From assembly GCA_025449115.1 (NCBI GenBank), contig JAHLKC010000076.1:1-64000 (forward strand): a DNA stretch of 64,000 nt, in the 5' to 3' direction. Under the pieces are notes generated by a model. The model ran no database searches and was not told the origin of the DNA. It saw only the letters and a list, made by a program, of their open reading frames with translations. Position numbers and translations under genes: made by a program. Below are positions 48,401 to 60,892 of the stretch, in pieces. The DNA comes from Chytridium lagenaria. Lineage: Eukaryota; Chytridiomycota; Chytridiomycetes; Chytridiales; Chytridiaceae. The stretch's first letter is position 1; the number at the start of each line of letters is the position of its first letter.

Positions 48401-50050
48401 CCAACTGAATCAATCTTAACAAAATGACATAGAAGACTTAATTGGCGGTTACCGTAAGTTTTCCGCATCGGCCTTTAGTAACACTTTTATATCAATAAGA
48501 GGTCGAAGAAGGTTGGCCTTCGTAATCAGCCTCCAGATGGTCTGCGGTCCTGCCAGATGCAAGTTTTTTAAGTACTTCAGTTGATGCAAAAGAGGGCCTG
48601 CATGGTCAGGATACTCTCTACAACCATGTTCGAAGCATGCAATTAATAGATGAATATCTTCTTCAGAAATCGGTGTCTTGGGGCTTGCAAGCTGCTTTAG
48701 CGCAATGTTTCTTGCGAGGAGTTCAGCATCAGACCACAGATAGAAGACATTAACTTGAAGACCGGAAGGCATGGTCACAGTTTTATCTTTCTCAAGGGAA
48801 GGGCCATAGTTTGCTGCCAAGAACTCAGCCTGAATTCTTTGAGAATTCTTTATGTTCTTAATAAAGATATTCAGAAAAAGTTGCTGGCTGTATCTAACTG
48901 CAAGGAACTAAAATACATTAAAACACTTCAGACCATATAATCTAAAAAACGATTCACATACTCCTAAAGCACCGCCAGATACATCACAAGCCACCCATAT
49001 TATCGGAAAGACGTGCTGAGGGAATTCCATGCCCTTTAATACGGCCGCAAAAAAAGAGACCATCATTGCAGCTCCTAATAGAGATTAGTGACCTTTGACA
49101 CAATGAGCATTGGCTTTTACCCAAAATACAGCCCCTTAAATAGTTATATACCGGCCAAAAAAAGGGCTGAAATCTTACGAACAATACAAATATGCAGCAC
49201 ACACTATTGGGATGACAATAATCGATATTTCCCTTGCCGCAAAAGTCAGGCATCCAATGGCTACCATTCGAAGAAGTATATAAAAGAAATCAAAACGATT
49301 GTGCATTCGCGTTGAAGGTGCTTTGCGAAAACCTGGCTCAGGTCGAATGGTAGCTAGGATGCATACAAAAGATATGGCCAGCAGCATGGGCAAACAAATT
49401 ACCGGGAACAAGAGTTTGAGAAGGAGGGTGTTTTCACTAAAAGTTTCGTGGGAGAAGTCCACAAACTCCACTTTCGGCGAAAAGTATCCGCCGAGCATGA
49501 CGAACAGGCGTACGCAGACTGGTGTGAAAAGAAACCGGGTCTGTACCAGAAGCAACTGTCTTAAAAGAAAGGTCGGTAAAGAATATCGATTTGAAACGCC
49601 CTTCCAGGAAGTGGATATGCTGCTGCTGTTGTCTATCGCGTTTGAGGCATTTACTTTGATACCAGAATGCAAAAACAACGCAACGGTGAAGAGCTGGGAG
49701 AGAATGAGACAATTGCACTTGCCCACTGTACAAACCTGCACTACAAAAACCACGCAGCCAAATAACATATCGGAAGTAACGAAAGCAAAACGGAGGAACT
49801 GGCTACCGTAGTAAGGAAGATGCGGATGGACCATCGGCGCGATTGCAAGAAACCCCACATCTTCAAGGATCAGGTAAATGGTGTCAAGAACCGAAGAAAA
49901 CTTGGCCTCCGTATTGTCTGAAGTCAAACTTAATCATTGACGATTATTGGCATCCACTATACCGAAATGAAGTCTAAGAGTGGCAGTTTCGAATATTCTG
50001 TAGGAAATGGACTCTCGAGAGACGGCGGTCTCTACTCCTAACTCATCCAT
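45400..50050 (-). CDS. TmcB-like multi-pass membrane protein, first paralog
   Basis: Resembles TmcB/TmcC ('tiny macrocysts') proteins, known from Dictyostelium and common in chytrids. Order: start near 50050 (MDELGVETAVS); N-terminal block of several membrane helices (LLKLLFPVICLPMLLAISFV, MMVSFFAAVLKGMEF); a cytoplasmic TPR/HAT-like region (ELLARNIALKQLASP, DIHLLIACFEHGC, DRFFQNALTLHGKAGDAVVS); then membrane helices (VMVVILLVVNLVFLLLLRS; VTLIVLIYFAFALIQNG; GIVVFDAVVQFIIFILILVY; VVGVWSVGCVCAMSSFFVIK) separated by extracellular-type loops. One frame change is needed near 45985 (ACLSYNK to LCTYRLNDEP). It ends either at an unspliced stop (45400-45402) or splices on into the permease. The substrate or signal is unknown; Tmc proteins are required for cell fusion and development in Dictyostelium. 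Confidence 0.75.
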
Positions 50051-50230
50051 CTTACAGATGATTTCAGCTACAGTCGAATCTAGCGTAACATCCTACCCAC
50101 TGATTCAATCGGTAAATTATAGGTGATTGCATTAAGATTATCGGGATCAGCTTATTGGGATTTTCGGATGGAGGGCATCTAAGCTGCCCAGATGCTCTTA
50201 TAAGCGTTTCCAAAGTTTAACATACAAGAC
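50051..50230. promoter_or_regulatory. Shared divergent promoter region of the two TmcB-like genes
   Basis: Only about 180 bp separate the first Met of the minus-strand TmcB-like gene (50050) from that of the plus-strand paralog (50231). In-frame stops lie just before both. Coordinated control is inferred from spacing. No specific binding site was identified. Confidence 0.55.
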
Positions 50231-53200
50231 ATGGCTGGAGGGGGTGAGCATGAAGAGCCAGCCACCGAAGCTGCAAACGGTATCGATGTTGAGGATGAAA
50301 TACCATTCGAAGATGACAGTATTGATACGGACGAGATCAGCGATGAGACCAGTAATCCTCTTCAGCAAGTTATTTTTGATACCATCTTTGCAATGGTCTA
50401 TAAGAATGAAACCATTCCTCCGGCAGGTTTGAAATAAATGAAGGTGGACTGCATCACTAATCTTACTAGTTGATATGCTGTTTATGTTATTCGAAGGTTC
50501 TATCGTATTTTAAAATTATCGGCTAACTTCTTTATAGATCTTCAATTCTTGACCTACACCTTTCAAGGAGAATTCGGGAACGACATTCCAGAGGCCGCCA
50601 AGACAGCCCTTGACGCATTAAAGTTTGTGATAAACAGTTGGAATACGTACATTATATACTTGGCTGTGGCCATAGTTACTGTGTGGGCTGTATTTATCAA
50701 CATCATTTACACGGCCAGAAGTATAAAGGATAGTTCCGGAGCTGTGTGGCCTTTAAGAACTCTGAGGCTGGCTGCAGCTGCTTTGATGACGATTCTCTAT
50801 ATACCTTATCTTGAGGTGTTCTTTTTTGGGCTCTCTTGTGACAGCAATGGTGCTCTATTTCTTCTGCCTCACGATGCAGAATTCCGGCCAAGCTGTTTCT
50901 CTTCGATACAAGCGCCGCTTAGCGCACTGTCGTTGCTGACCTTGATATTTTACGTCCCATTGGTTCATGGCCTGTCTTTGGTATACTTAGAAGCCGACCC
51001 GTCCTCCAACTACCCCTCTGCAAGGTCACATGGGCGTGTCGAATGCTTTTATCTTGCGACGAGAACTATTGTTGTTATTGTTAACACAGTCGGCCGTTCG
51101 TCAGTTGAGGCTAGGCTTTTTGTTCAGTTATTTGCCTACAGTGTTCTATTTTTTGCCTTTGCCCGATACCAGCCGTTCTATAACACAAACCTGAACAATG
51201 TGAGATGCGGCTCACTTTTTGCTGGAGTTCTAGTGTCAATATTCAGTATGAACACATATTTTCTGTTTCAACTTCAATCATCCGTCACAATACCATTATC
51301 GGTGAGTCCCCCCATCCCAAGATTTTTCTGGCTAACTAATCCACGCTGTATTTTCCTCACAGTGTGTACTTATTGTTGTTGGAGCCGGCATTGGATTTTG
51401 GGGATCTATTCAGTTTAGAAAGTTCGCCGTCAAAGGTGCTTTAAGAAGAATGAATGAAAGAGAAGAAGAGCAGCAGTACATTGAGCAGCACACGTTGAGC
51501 CAAATTGGTTCAGGTGAACTACCGGAGGAGGTTTCAGAGATGATAAAAACTACACTACCGACTATACATCTCAATCTGCGCACGCAGTAGCTCCCCACTT
51601 TTCGCCCCTTAGAAACAATATTTTTGAAGAAGAACTTCGTGTCAAAGAGACTGAGCAATCCCACTCATTACTGCAACAAGATGAAATTACGCCGTCACCA
51701 ATTCAACTTGAAGGGGCGGTCATGCATGTGGGCTATAGTTTTCCGCCGAGGTCAACGGGATCGCTTTCCCAACCAACTATTGAATCAGGGACCTCAAACT
51801 CGTCTAGCATGAGTGAGTCAAATGAAGATAAGGATGAAGAAAAGCATGCTCTATATGGAAGATTCGCGAATCACGAAAAAGTCTTTTCCAGATGGACAGA
51901 TTCTGAGATTCTTGTCAGAGACTACTTGACAGAAGTGCGAGCTAAAAAGAGGATTATGAACGCGGATGACTTTATGACGATCTACAAAATATTCCTAACT
52001 GCATTCGATGACTGCCCTAACTCAACTGGACCGCATGTTCAATTCGTTCTCTATCTGCGTGCATTTTACTCTGGTTTATTTTTTCATATTATATAGGGTC
52101 TAACTCAGATCTAGACTCTCCATTGGTTCAGATGCACGTCAAAAAGGCAGAGGAATTGCCAGCTCCACTTGATATGAAATTTTCTGTGTATTTACAGAAA
52201 AGGCTATTACAGCAACAGAAACAACGCTCAGATATGGGTTCAAATACTGAGATTAAAGTCGTCAACCTTTTTGAACACAACAAGTTGGGTATCATTTAAA
52301 GTTTGCTACTAAAAATTATTTAGATACTGGAAGCTAGCATCTAAATACCACCGACTCGCAGCAACACAGATTGTGGCTGCATGGAAATATGTTTTAGAAT
52401 GCGGTGGCGATGTTCGAAATCTTCCAAACTATGCTAGGAAAATTTCGGATGCTATTGAAAGAGCAACTTCGGCATATGATGTTCTGTTAGAGCGATTTCC
52501 TAACGATAAAACGGCCATGGATTCCTATATTGACTTTTCATTTGATATCAAGAATGATACAAAGAAGGGAAACGCATTAATGCTTCAATTGCGGGCGGCG
52601 TCAGAGATAAAAAAGACTGATGACGATCTGGAGTCCAAGTCTTCTGCTCATGGCTACTCAGCCAAAGACCTTGCAGAGTATAAGCCTCCCGAGTCTTTTT
52701 CACGAGAAAGAAGGGCATCCATAGCTTCTGGAGTTCCGCCATCGTTCATGATGAACAGTTTTCCTATGCAGAATGGTGGAGGCTCAAGCTCTACATCGCT
52801 TCCAATGCGTCAAGGCAAAAAACGGACGCAACAAAATGAATAGCAGGCAATTACTGGCTCGGCAGGCTGAGGCGACTGAAAAAGAGGACGAGAAGTTTAA
52901 AGAGCTCCAGTTAAAGCTTACTCGGCAGTTTGACGCCCTCCAGCGGAAATCGCTGAAGTCACTCATTGTATCGCTTTGGATGACGACCTTGGGCCTGATC
53001 ATTCTTCTCTCAGCCAATTTGGCCATGATGCAAACGGTAAGGCATGATAAACCCATGGTATCCTTTTAATGTGGGTTTCTGGAATCAGGTGAATTTGTCG
53101 TGGCTCGCTCAATATCGATGGGAGCAAACCAGTCAGGGTCTTCGGTTTTACCTCAATCGTATATATTTGGACGTTCGACGTCAAGCTATCGCCGAGGCCA

Positions 53201-55948
53201 AGCTTTACGATATGCAAGATCCCGTGGCGCATGCATTGAGATGGGCAGATACTCTCACTTTTGATGCGGATCGAGCAGTGGACGGCATGAATGACGTTTA
53301 TGAGCTTTCCGACGCGAGCTCAAAAGCGGCAATCTGGAATGCTGTCAGCATTACCATGCATGATAAAACAAGTCTCTCTCTTTTCGCAGCTATAAGCACG
53401 TATGGCCGTCATGGGGCAGCTCTGGGTTCTTTGGGTAAAGCTCGGAAATATCCTATTCAAAATTATCAGAACCATACTAGTTTCCGCTTTGTCTTGGATA
53501 ATGGGTTAAGAATCTCGTGGGCAATGAAGGAGGCTGTTGAAAAGGAAAGAGAAAGTCGCCAGAAAAGTCTAGATGGGCCGTCAATTGGAACGAGTGTTCT
53601 CCTCGGAATCTCGCTCGGATTGCAATATCTTCTTGTCGGAAAAGTGGTGATACCTAAACTCCAAAGGTATGTAAAAAGCTATTGATTTTTTATTTTTAAA
53701 AAATATTTGGTAATGGCGGGCGAATTGATTAACATCCTTTAGATTCCACGCACAGCAGATGAGGATCACCTTGATTTTTACGAAAATCCCAAAGGCGCGC
53801 ATCAAGGAGATTGTCCAAAAAATGCAAGCGATCAATGATTCTCTTGCCTCTCTACTTGATCATAAAAGGAGAGTTGGTGAAAAGGGTCAGAAAGTAGAAA
53901 AGGTTACGGAACAAAACACGGAACAAGAAGGTGCTGGTGGTCTCGGACGGACAAACACAATCGCTAAGAAGGAGGAAAAAGAAAAGCCACGTGCGGAAAC
54001 AGGAACGGATGAAAACACAATCAAGACTGGGAAGGAGAATGTGAACGACGTTGCTTCGCAAGTCCAACTATTGTTTTGGATACTTGCTGCATGCTTGACC
54101 ATCACAGATGCTATGCTTCTTCTTCTTCTTTTACTCCACTTTGATCCACAATATGGGTCTAGGTACACTATATTTCTATAATATGTATCCTTCTGACCTT
54201 AAAAATTTTACAGGCTCTCTTCGACGATAGCCATCACAGACTTTCGCGCAGAGTTGGTTCTGGAAAATGCTCTTGCATTTGAGCACATTCTTGCAGATAA
54301 AACATCATGGGCGGTTCCGGAAGACTTACGAAAGACATTTATCACGCAACATCATCATACTTTATCAGATGCATGGGTGGCGCTTCTCAAAAGCTCCACG
54401 CCGGTTGTGATGAACGCGGCGTGGCTTGAGGATCGCAAGTCTGCGGATTACATTTCGATGAACACGTGGGTTGCGGACGTTCCGCCAATTGTTGGATCCT
54501 GGTCATCGTGGATTCCTGCATCAACAATGTAAGTGCTAAAAAAAATTTTAAACAACAGCTCATGTTACCAACTTGCTAAAAACCGCACCACCAGTAAAAA
54601 CGATATGCCGTATAATCGAAATAATCCGAGAGCACTTCCGTGAGTACTATCGATACTTATTCCCTTCAGCTGTACCACCATATTTTCCTTCTTATTTTGT
54701 ATAATCGCTTACTTTACGGAATCTCCAGTCTCGCGGACGAAAACAGATACACTGGAAGCTTGAGTCTCTTTGAAGCAACCTGTTTACAAGCCAAAGATCG
54801 CCTCCGTAACGACAGTTTCCTTTCAAGCGCCTGCGTAAATTCTTCATTAGGAATCCCAAGACATGGTGGCTATCGACCGATCCTGTTAAACTCTGGACTG
54901 TCCGTAACGTCGTTTAGCAGCCTCCCTCATCTCATAACAGAGGTCATGTTCAGCTACGAATGGTTCACAGAGGCTCAGCCTGGCTCTATCGGTACCCCTG
55001 TCCCATACTTTGACTTTGCGGACACCGTGACTCCCGCTCTTGTGTACTCGGGTCTTCCAAATTGGCAAAAAGTGGCGTCAGATGAGTTTTTGGGATCACT
55101 CAACGTTGCATCATTTTCATACGCGATCATAAGCGGTGCATCGATAGTGATTGTGATTCTGGTGCATGTTCTCGCGCAAAGGTCTTTTTCAGGGTTGATG
55201 GCGCAAACGGTTCAAGTGTGTGAGATGTTTAAGATGATACCAGCGAAAGCTTTGGAGGCGGTGACGGATCTTTCGCAATTTGCGGAAGAGCTGGCCAACA
55301 TGGAGTTTAAAAAGACGAACACGGTGTTTGAGTATCTGAGGAATTTCTTTATGCGGATGTGGCAGACGACAAAACTTGAGATGGATGATGTTCAGGATGA
55401 GGAGAAGAATTTGACGTTGAAGATTGAGAATGGGTTGAGGCTGTCTAAGACAAGTCAATTGAAGGAGGAGGAGGATGGGGAAAAGAGGAATGTTGGCAAG
55501 CAAAATAATGTTGGGGTTAGTAGACGGCAAACCAAGCTTAAAGGAATTGTTAAAACTATGACTTTAAGTGAGGAGGAAGGGGAGGTGTCTTCTTTGGATC
55601 CATTAGATACACCAGTTCAACCTCCCACTGGATTGGCTGAAAAGGAAGCTGGGCCGGTATCATTTAGTTTGAATCGAGGGACTAGGAAATCAAGCATGAG
55701 GATGGCGGTTACGGTGGAAAGCGATGCGGATATCAGCGTTGACGATGAAGCCTCATCGAAAAAAACCATCACATCAATCTCTAGTATCTAATAATGTGGA
55801 GGAGACTGGGGTGACACCGTTCAGACCAAGGATGCGGACTTTGTCATTAAGAAGAGGATCGCATCAGAGTGACGTTCCTGTTCAATCGGTGGCGTGGAAG
55901 TCAAATGAACTTGCTGAAGTGGAAGGACATGGGTCTCTTGATGCATGA
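50231..55948 (+). CDS. TmcB-like multi-pass membrane protein, second paralog
   Basis: Exon 1 is 50231-50426 (acidic start MAGGGEHEEPATEAANG), exon 2 is 50538-51301 and the third begins at 51363, all joined in frame. The N-terminal half has several membrane helices (TYIIYLAVAIVTVWAVFINI; LAAAALMTILYIPYLEVFFF; PLSALSLLTLIFYVPLVHGL; FVQLFAYSVLFFAFARYQPF). A cytoplasmic TPR/HAT-like part follows (LVRDYLTEVRAKKRIMNADD; YHRLAATQIVAAWKYVLECG). Four further helices are separated by large loops (SLIVSLWMTTLGLIILLSAN; SVLLGISLGLQYLLVGKVVI; LLFWILAACLTITDAMLLLL; YAIISGASIVIVILVHVLAQ), then an acidic and Ser-rich tail. Frame changes are needed near 51535 (VSE to DDKNYTTDY) and in the A run near 55760. 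With the latter the tail continues to the stop at 55946-55948 instead of 55791. Layout matches the divergent neighbour. Confidence 0.78.
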
Positions 55949-56722
55949 TTCTATGCTCGTGTCCCCACTCCTCCTTTTTGTTGTTGCTGAGATGAAAGAA
56001 CTAAAGCGATATTTTTTTTTTTCTCTTTAAATCGTGTTCCCATGTTGATAAATAGTGAAAACACTGAATACATATGCTTGGATTAAACAAAAAACTTTTA
56101 ATCGTCATCTTTTTATATTTACATACTCGGATGTTGAATAAGTACATGGTAGACAATAGACAATACACTTCGAACCAACCACAATTGAACACAACACCGT
56201 TTGCCTGCTTTTTTATTCAAACGCGTCCCTCGTTCAAAATTAAAATAATCATTAACCCGGATGAAATCTCCATCACACCTACCGCACCTCCAAGTCCCCA
56301 TTCTATTATTTCAATATAGATCATGAGCAAGAGTCTCGCTCGCCATCTTCAAGGACCAGTTTTTCATCCTCATCGTCAACAAAGATGTCATGCCCGTTTT
56401 TCAACATTAATGCATAACGAACAAAATAAAAAAAAAACATAAAATCATAGTTGGCATAGATACAGTCTAAGAAAAAGGGGTAGAGCAGAACTATAAACCA
56501 AACCGCATCAAAAGCGCGTATTCACAGCAATCCCATCACCTCTCTATTTATAAGCCTTTAAGCCATGTCATTCTTGATACTACATAAAACCTTTAAGATC
56601 GCTTGTCCAAGCAAACAGTCAAAGAAACAACCACACCCTCTACCCCAAAAAAACGCATCAAGAGGAAGCTCCTCATCATCTACCCCCCCCTCATCCCCTG
56701 TCCAGCCGTTAATCCACCTCCC
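55949..56722. other. Intergenic region
   Basis: AT-rich sequence of about 0.8 kb between convergent genes, with an A run near 56430. No gene seen. Confidence 0.55.
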
Positions 56723-59293
56723 TCACAACGCATCCACCACCTCCTCCTCCTCCTCCAACAAAGACTCCCCATCACTCCCCTCATCATCCACAACCCTCAT
56801 GCCCTGTCCAGCCGTCGCCAAATTCCCCGCAGCATCCGCCACCTTCCCGAAAGCACCAGGCAAGATGGGTGCCACATTCGACAAATGCCCTAAAGCCTCA
56901 GTAGCGGCGGCAATGTATGTGTTTGCGAGCATGCGTTTTCGTGTTTCTTCGTCCACGCTTGCAGCTAAGAAAAACAGTTGGAAAACGGTAAGACGGGGAA
57001 GGAGGAGAGGTTGCGGTTACCGAAAAGAGAAAAGAGTTGGAATTTTAAGACAGGGAATAAAGACGGGGAGGGGAATATTAAAAAAAGGTGGAATTGTAAG
57101 ACAGGAAAAGAGGGGATAAAGGGAGGGTTTTGTATTTACCGAATCCTGAGGCGACTAGACTGACAGTACCGGCAACATAACCACCTTCAAGGGTAGCGGT
57201 GAGACCTTGAGTGAAGGCTTTGACGGAGGTGCTTTCAGAGTTTTCTTCACCCGTGATGGTGGCGGTAGCGGCTTCGATGAGTTTTGCGGCAGTGAATTTG
57301 GAGATAGCGGCGTGGGCTTGGGCGACACGATTTCTGGTATGTTCTAAAAAAGGCGAATTAATAAGTTTGAGACAATGGTGAGAAAAAGGAAACAAAATAT
57401 AAACAACGCAACGCAGCATCACGCTATCCCGTTCCTTAACGAGAAAAATAACAAACACCCCTTCCCATATAAAGGGGTCCAAAAATTCAAAGACAAAAAG
57501 AAAAAATTAAAGTAACGAAACCACCAAAAACAAGGAAGAAAAAAAAGAAACATAAAAAAGAAAAAAAGAAAAAAAACACGAGCTCAAACACTCACTTCTC
57601 CCAAACCTCTTCACAGCCGCCTTCCCCGCCGCAACCGCCGCCGCCCCCCCCGTAGACAACAACCCCCCAACAGCCGGTCCCGCAATAAACGAAGCCGGTG
57701 TCGCCAAAACCTGGGCAGCACTTCCCGCATGCGAAAAAACCTCTCCAGCGCGAGACGCCAACACCTCATAAAAACTCCTCGACACATGCACCTGATTCAC
57801 AACCTCTGTGACGGCATGACGAAACCTTTGACGCGTGGTAGCACGCTTAGGGAGGGTGGATTCAACGTCTTGCCAGGATGCGTCTTGAGCGTCAAGAAAG
57901 AGGTCATCGTCGTCGTCGTTATCGTCGTTCTGTTGAAGAGTTTAAGGAATGGGGTGATGAGGGGATGAATACTTTACGTTTTTAATGATTTCAATCGTCT
58001 CGCAAGTCTTGCCACCATGTTCCCCCGTTTCTTCCCCAACATCCCTCCTCACAGTCTTCCTCATCGTCCCGCATCTCCCCAACGTCCCCATCCTCAAAGG
58101 CGACCGTGACCGTCGTCTCCCCAACGTCCCAGGCGACTTTGACCTCTCCATCATCATCGGCGATCTCGATCTCAATCTCACCCTATCCTCATACACATTC
58201 AACCCCGTCATACGTCTCCCCAACGTCCCCGTTCGTCTCCCCAACGTCCCAACAGTGTCACCCTCATCAACCCACCCCCCCTCCTCAGTATCAAAAAAGG
58301 CATCATCATCATCATCCACATGATCATCTTCACTTAAAAGCTCTAACGGACTCACAGGTCTCTTCCTCACCGTCCCCACCCTCCTTCCCACCGTCCCCCT
58401 CCCCCCCACCGTCCCCCTCCTCCCGACCGTCCCTCTCCTCCCCACCTCCCCACCCCCACTCACCGGACTCACCGACCCCCTCTTCTCCCATCATCCCTCT
58501 GCACCGTCGCCCGTCGCAAAGGCGTCTGATCCCCCACATACCGTGGCGGTAAAATCTCCACACCACACGCAATGGCCGCCACAAGGTCTTCATCGTTATC
58601 AATGACACGTGGAGCCACAGTGGCATGAGGGTTAGGTTGAGTTCTAGTGGAGGATGGTTGTGGTTGTTGTGGAGAAAGGTTGAGTGGAGGATGGTATTGT
58701 TGTGGAGAAAGGTTGAGTTGAGAACGTTGAACGTGTTGTAGTGGAACGTTACAGGTTTACGGTAGGCGTTCTCGAAACGTGAGCCTCTGGGGTATGATGT
58801 TCAACAAAGTCGACGGCGGCGACCCCAATACATCCTCCTCATCCAAAGTGATGGTCGGCGCATCCACCTCCTGAACCAAAGTGATGGTGACAGTTTTCCT
58901 CGTTTTCAAAGTCTCCTTCACCGTATCAAGCGGAACATGATCGACGTCCCCCATTTCCATTTTCGTAGGACTCGTCACGATATCCACATCATCCACTGCA
59001 TCCCCCGTTCCAGCTTCAACATCCAGCGGTGCCATCTCCGTTTTCAAGGGTACAGATGCATGTCGTCGCATCGGTTTTCTAGCTCTCAATGAACTCAGCA
59101 AGCCGGCGGTCCCGGTTCCATCTGATGGTTTTAGAGGGTTGGGTAGAGGTTTCGGGGGTGTTGTGAGGTCTTGAGCGCTTTGGGTTTGATTGTCTGCTGG
59201 AGTGTTGTATGGGACAGAGATGGGATCGGTGGATGTTGGAGGGTCGATGGCGAGAGAGCCTGTGCGGCGCGGAAAGACGTTGCGACGAAACAT
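56723..59293 (-). CDS. Unrecognised protein with GT[VL]GRR repeats and Gly/Ala-rich helical C-terminus
   Basis: Multi-exon gene. Exon 1 (from MFRRNVFPRRTG, 59293) is Ser/Thr/Pro-rich and ends near 58766. An in-frame stop there is avoided by a likely intron of about 125 bp that joins to TQPNPHATVAPRVIDNDEDL and AAIACGVEILPPRYVGDQTP. After a frame change near 58480, a basic repeat region follows with nine GTVGRR/GTLGRR-type units and RSP/KSP sites. Next are an acidic stretch (NDDNDDDDDLFLDAQDASW), then Ala/Gly-rich segments over three exons (VVNQVHVSRSFYEVLASRAG; GPAVGGLLSTGGAAAVAAGK; AKLIEAATATITGEE; LEGGYVAGTVSLVASGFG; YIAAATEALGHLSNVAPILP), and an acidic end (LLEEEEEVVDAL). The C-terminal part could be a membrane- or lipid-associated helical domain. 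No family was recognised and a senescence/spartin-like domain is only a weak possibility. Confidence 0.5.
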
Positions 59294-59638
59294 GGTTAAA
59301 GCTGTGTGGGACACAAAGATGGCTTCATACAGAGAAAAGAAGGCATGGACGATTCGGGATGGAGACAATCAAAGTCGCAAAATAAACCCATTCCAATACC
59401 TTATTTCAACAAAAGTTTATACGTTTGGCTCTTTCACGGTCATTCATCTTGATGAAGATGCAATTATTACATTCCATGATGCTCTTTATTCATCATAAAA
59501 TAAGGATATCGAGTAATAAGGAAATATTAATAGAGTAAATGGGGTAGGGTAGAGTTGAGGCAGAGTAAAAAGACGGTTAGCTTCCCTTTTTCAACACCAG
59601 TTTCAAAAGCATCAGTCAAAGACTTACAAACATGCCGC

Positions 59639-59990
59639 TTATCGCAGGCGCACGACGGTTTTCTCCTCCGAAAAGGACTTCGTTGTGTCAATTTGAAACT
59701 TGTAACGAATCGTGTTGGCGGAAAGAGTGGGCGTCGACAACCACATGTCGATACTCTCACAGTCTCTGTCCCCAGGAGACAATGCATCAGTTTGGGTGAA
59801 CTGTGCACCATCAGAGCAACATTGACCAGAAAGATCGATGACATGGTTCGCCGGTGGAAGGAGCCTCTAGTGTTTAATGAAGATGGGGAAGGGGAATTTG
59901 AGAGAGAAAAGAACAGGAATTGGATGGGGGAGCTCATTAAAACCAAAACTAAGGGTATTTACCATGAAGATCCATAAAGGCTCAACACTC
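59639..59990 (-). CDS. Hypothetical protein, 3' exons only
   Basis: The last exon (59867-59639) reads RLLPPANHVIDLSGQCCSDG, then QFTQTDALSPGDRDCESIDM and a tail ending EEKTVVRLR with a stop at 59639-59641. It is preceded by a good acceptor (ACACTAG) and, about 110 bp upstream, a GTAAAT donor after PLWIFM. It contains paired cysteines and balanced composition, unlike the overlapping frames. The 5' end would lie in or beyond the 102-bp tandem repeat and is not resolved. No family recognised. Confidence 0.4.
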
Positions 59991-60011
59991 TCTCCTGTCC
60001 TTGGTCCTCTA

Positions 60012-60191
60012 TTGCGTGTGTGTTTATTGATGTTATGATTATGATTTTGGAATCTGACTTGGCACAGAATAAATGTAGATGACTTATTTCGATATGACGG
60101 GTTATCATATTTCTTGCGTGTGTGTTTATTGATGTTATGATTATGATTTTGGAATCTGACTTGGCACAGAATAAATGTACATGACTTATTT
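60012..60191. repeat. Two-copy tandem repeat, period 102 bp
   Basis: An element of about 78 bp starting TTGCGTGTGTGTTTATTGAT occurs at 60012 and again at 60114 with a single obvious difference (GTAGATG against GTACATG), separated by about 22 bp. Confidence 0.9.
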
Positions 60192-60342
60192 AATAAAAAG
60201 ATAATTTTCAACCGAAAGGACCATATTGTTATTTAATACCAATAATATTTAATATACATGCCTTTTCACTTTGTGAGGATTTTTTTTTTTCTAGTTTTTC
60301 TTATCCGCGTTGCCGACTACCACTACGCTTAACTAGAGCGCG
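60192..60342. other. Short AT-rich spacer
   Basis: AT-rich spacer with a T run near 60280; nothing else seen. Confidence 0.5.
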
Positions 60343-60729
60343 TCACTCAACCTTGAGCCCCTCGACTTCTGACATCTCCAAGACTTTCAACCCTTTCAAC
60401 GGCTGAGACATCGCTGTAGGCGATGGTTCGAACGCCAGATCCACTTGCTCCTCCAACAACGCATTCCCATCCTTTAATTTCAAGTGCTCAAGAAATGCCC
60501 ACTTGTCCTCACAGGCCACAAGATTCGACCTCAACTCACAATCTTCTGTTGAATACCCATCCCCTCGCACACCCTCTCCCTTCCCGTTTGTCGAATCAAA
60601 GTCTCTACCCATCCACGATGTAAATAAATCCGAGGCAACCAACTCCATCAATGACGTCACACAACTGTTTTTTAAATCTAGTTTTTTCCGGTTTAAGTCA
60701 CCCGAATCTTCGGATACGGATAATGCCAA
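60343..60729 (-). CDS. Possible hypothetical protein exon
   Basis: Open frame of 128 residues with a Met start, balanced composition and no low complexity (SDLFTSWMGRDFDS; KWAFLEHLKLKDGNALLEEQ; PLKGLKVLEMSEVEG). No domain recognised and no partner exons found. It may be a real short gene or an exon, or a chance frame beside the kinesin fragment on the other strand. Confidence 0.3.
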   Translation of the reverse strand: MALSVSEDSGDLNRKKLDLKNSCVTSLMELVASDLFTSWMGRDFDSTNGKGEGVRGDGYSTEDCELRSNLVACEDKWAFLEHLKLKDGNALLEEQVDLAFEPSPTAMSQPLKGLKVLEMSEVEGLKVE

Positions 60730-60892
60730 AATCCGACATCCGTATCCGACCTGTTATCCGCAGATGGCATCTGCGGATGCCGCCTCTTCATCATTGCCCT
60801 TATCAACGTTCTTCTCCACCTTTCCAGTACTCTTCTTCACCGCCGCAACCACCCCTCCCAACGACCTTTTCCACAGACTTTAGATTCCTCCT

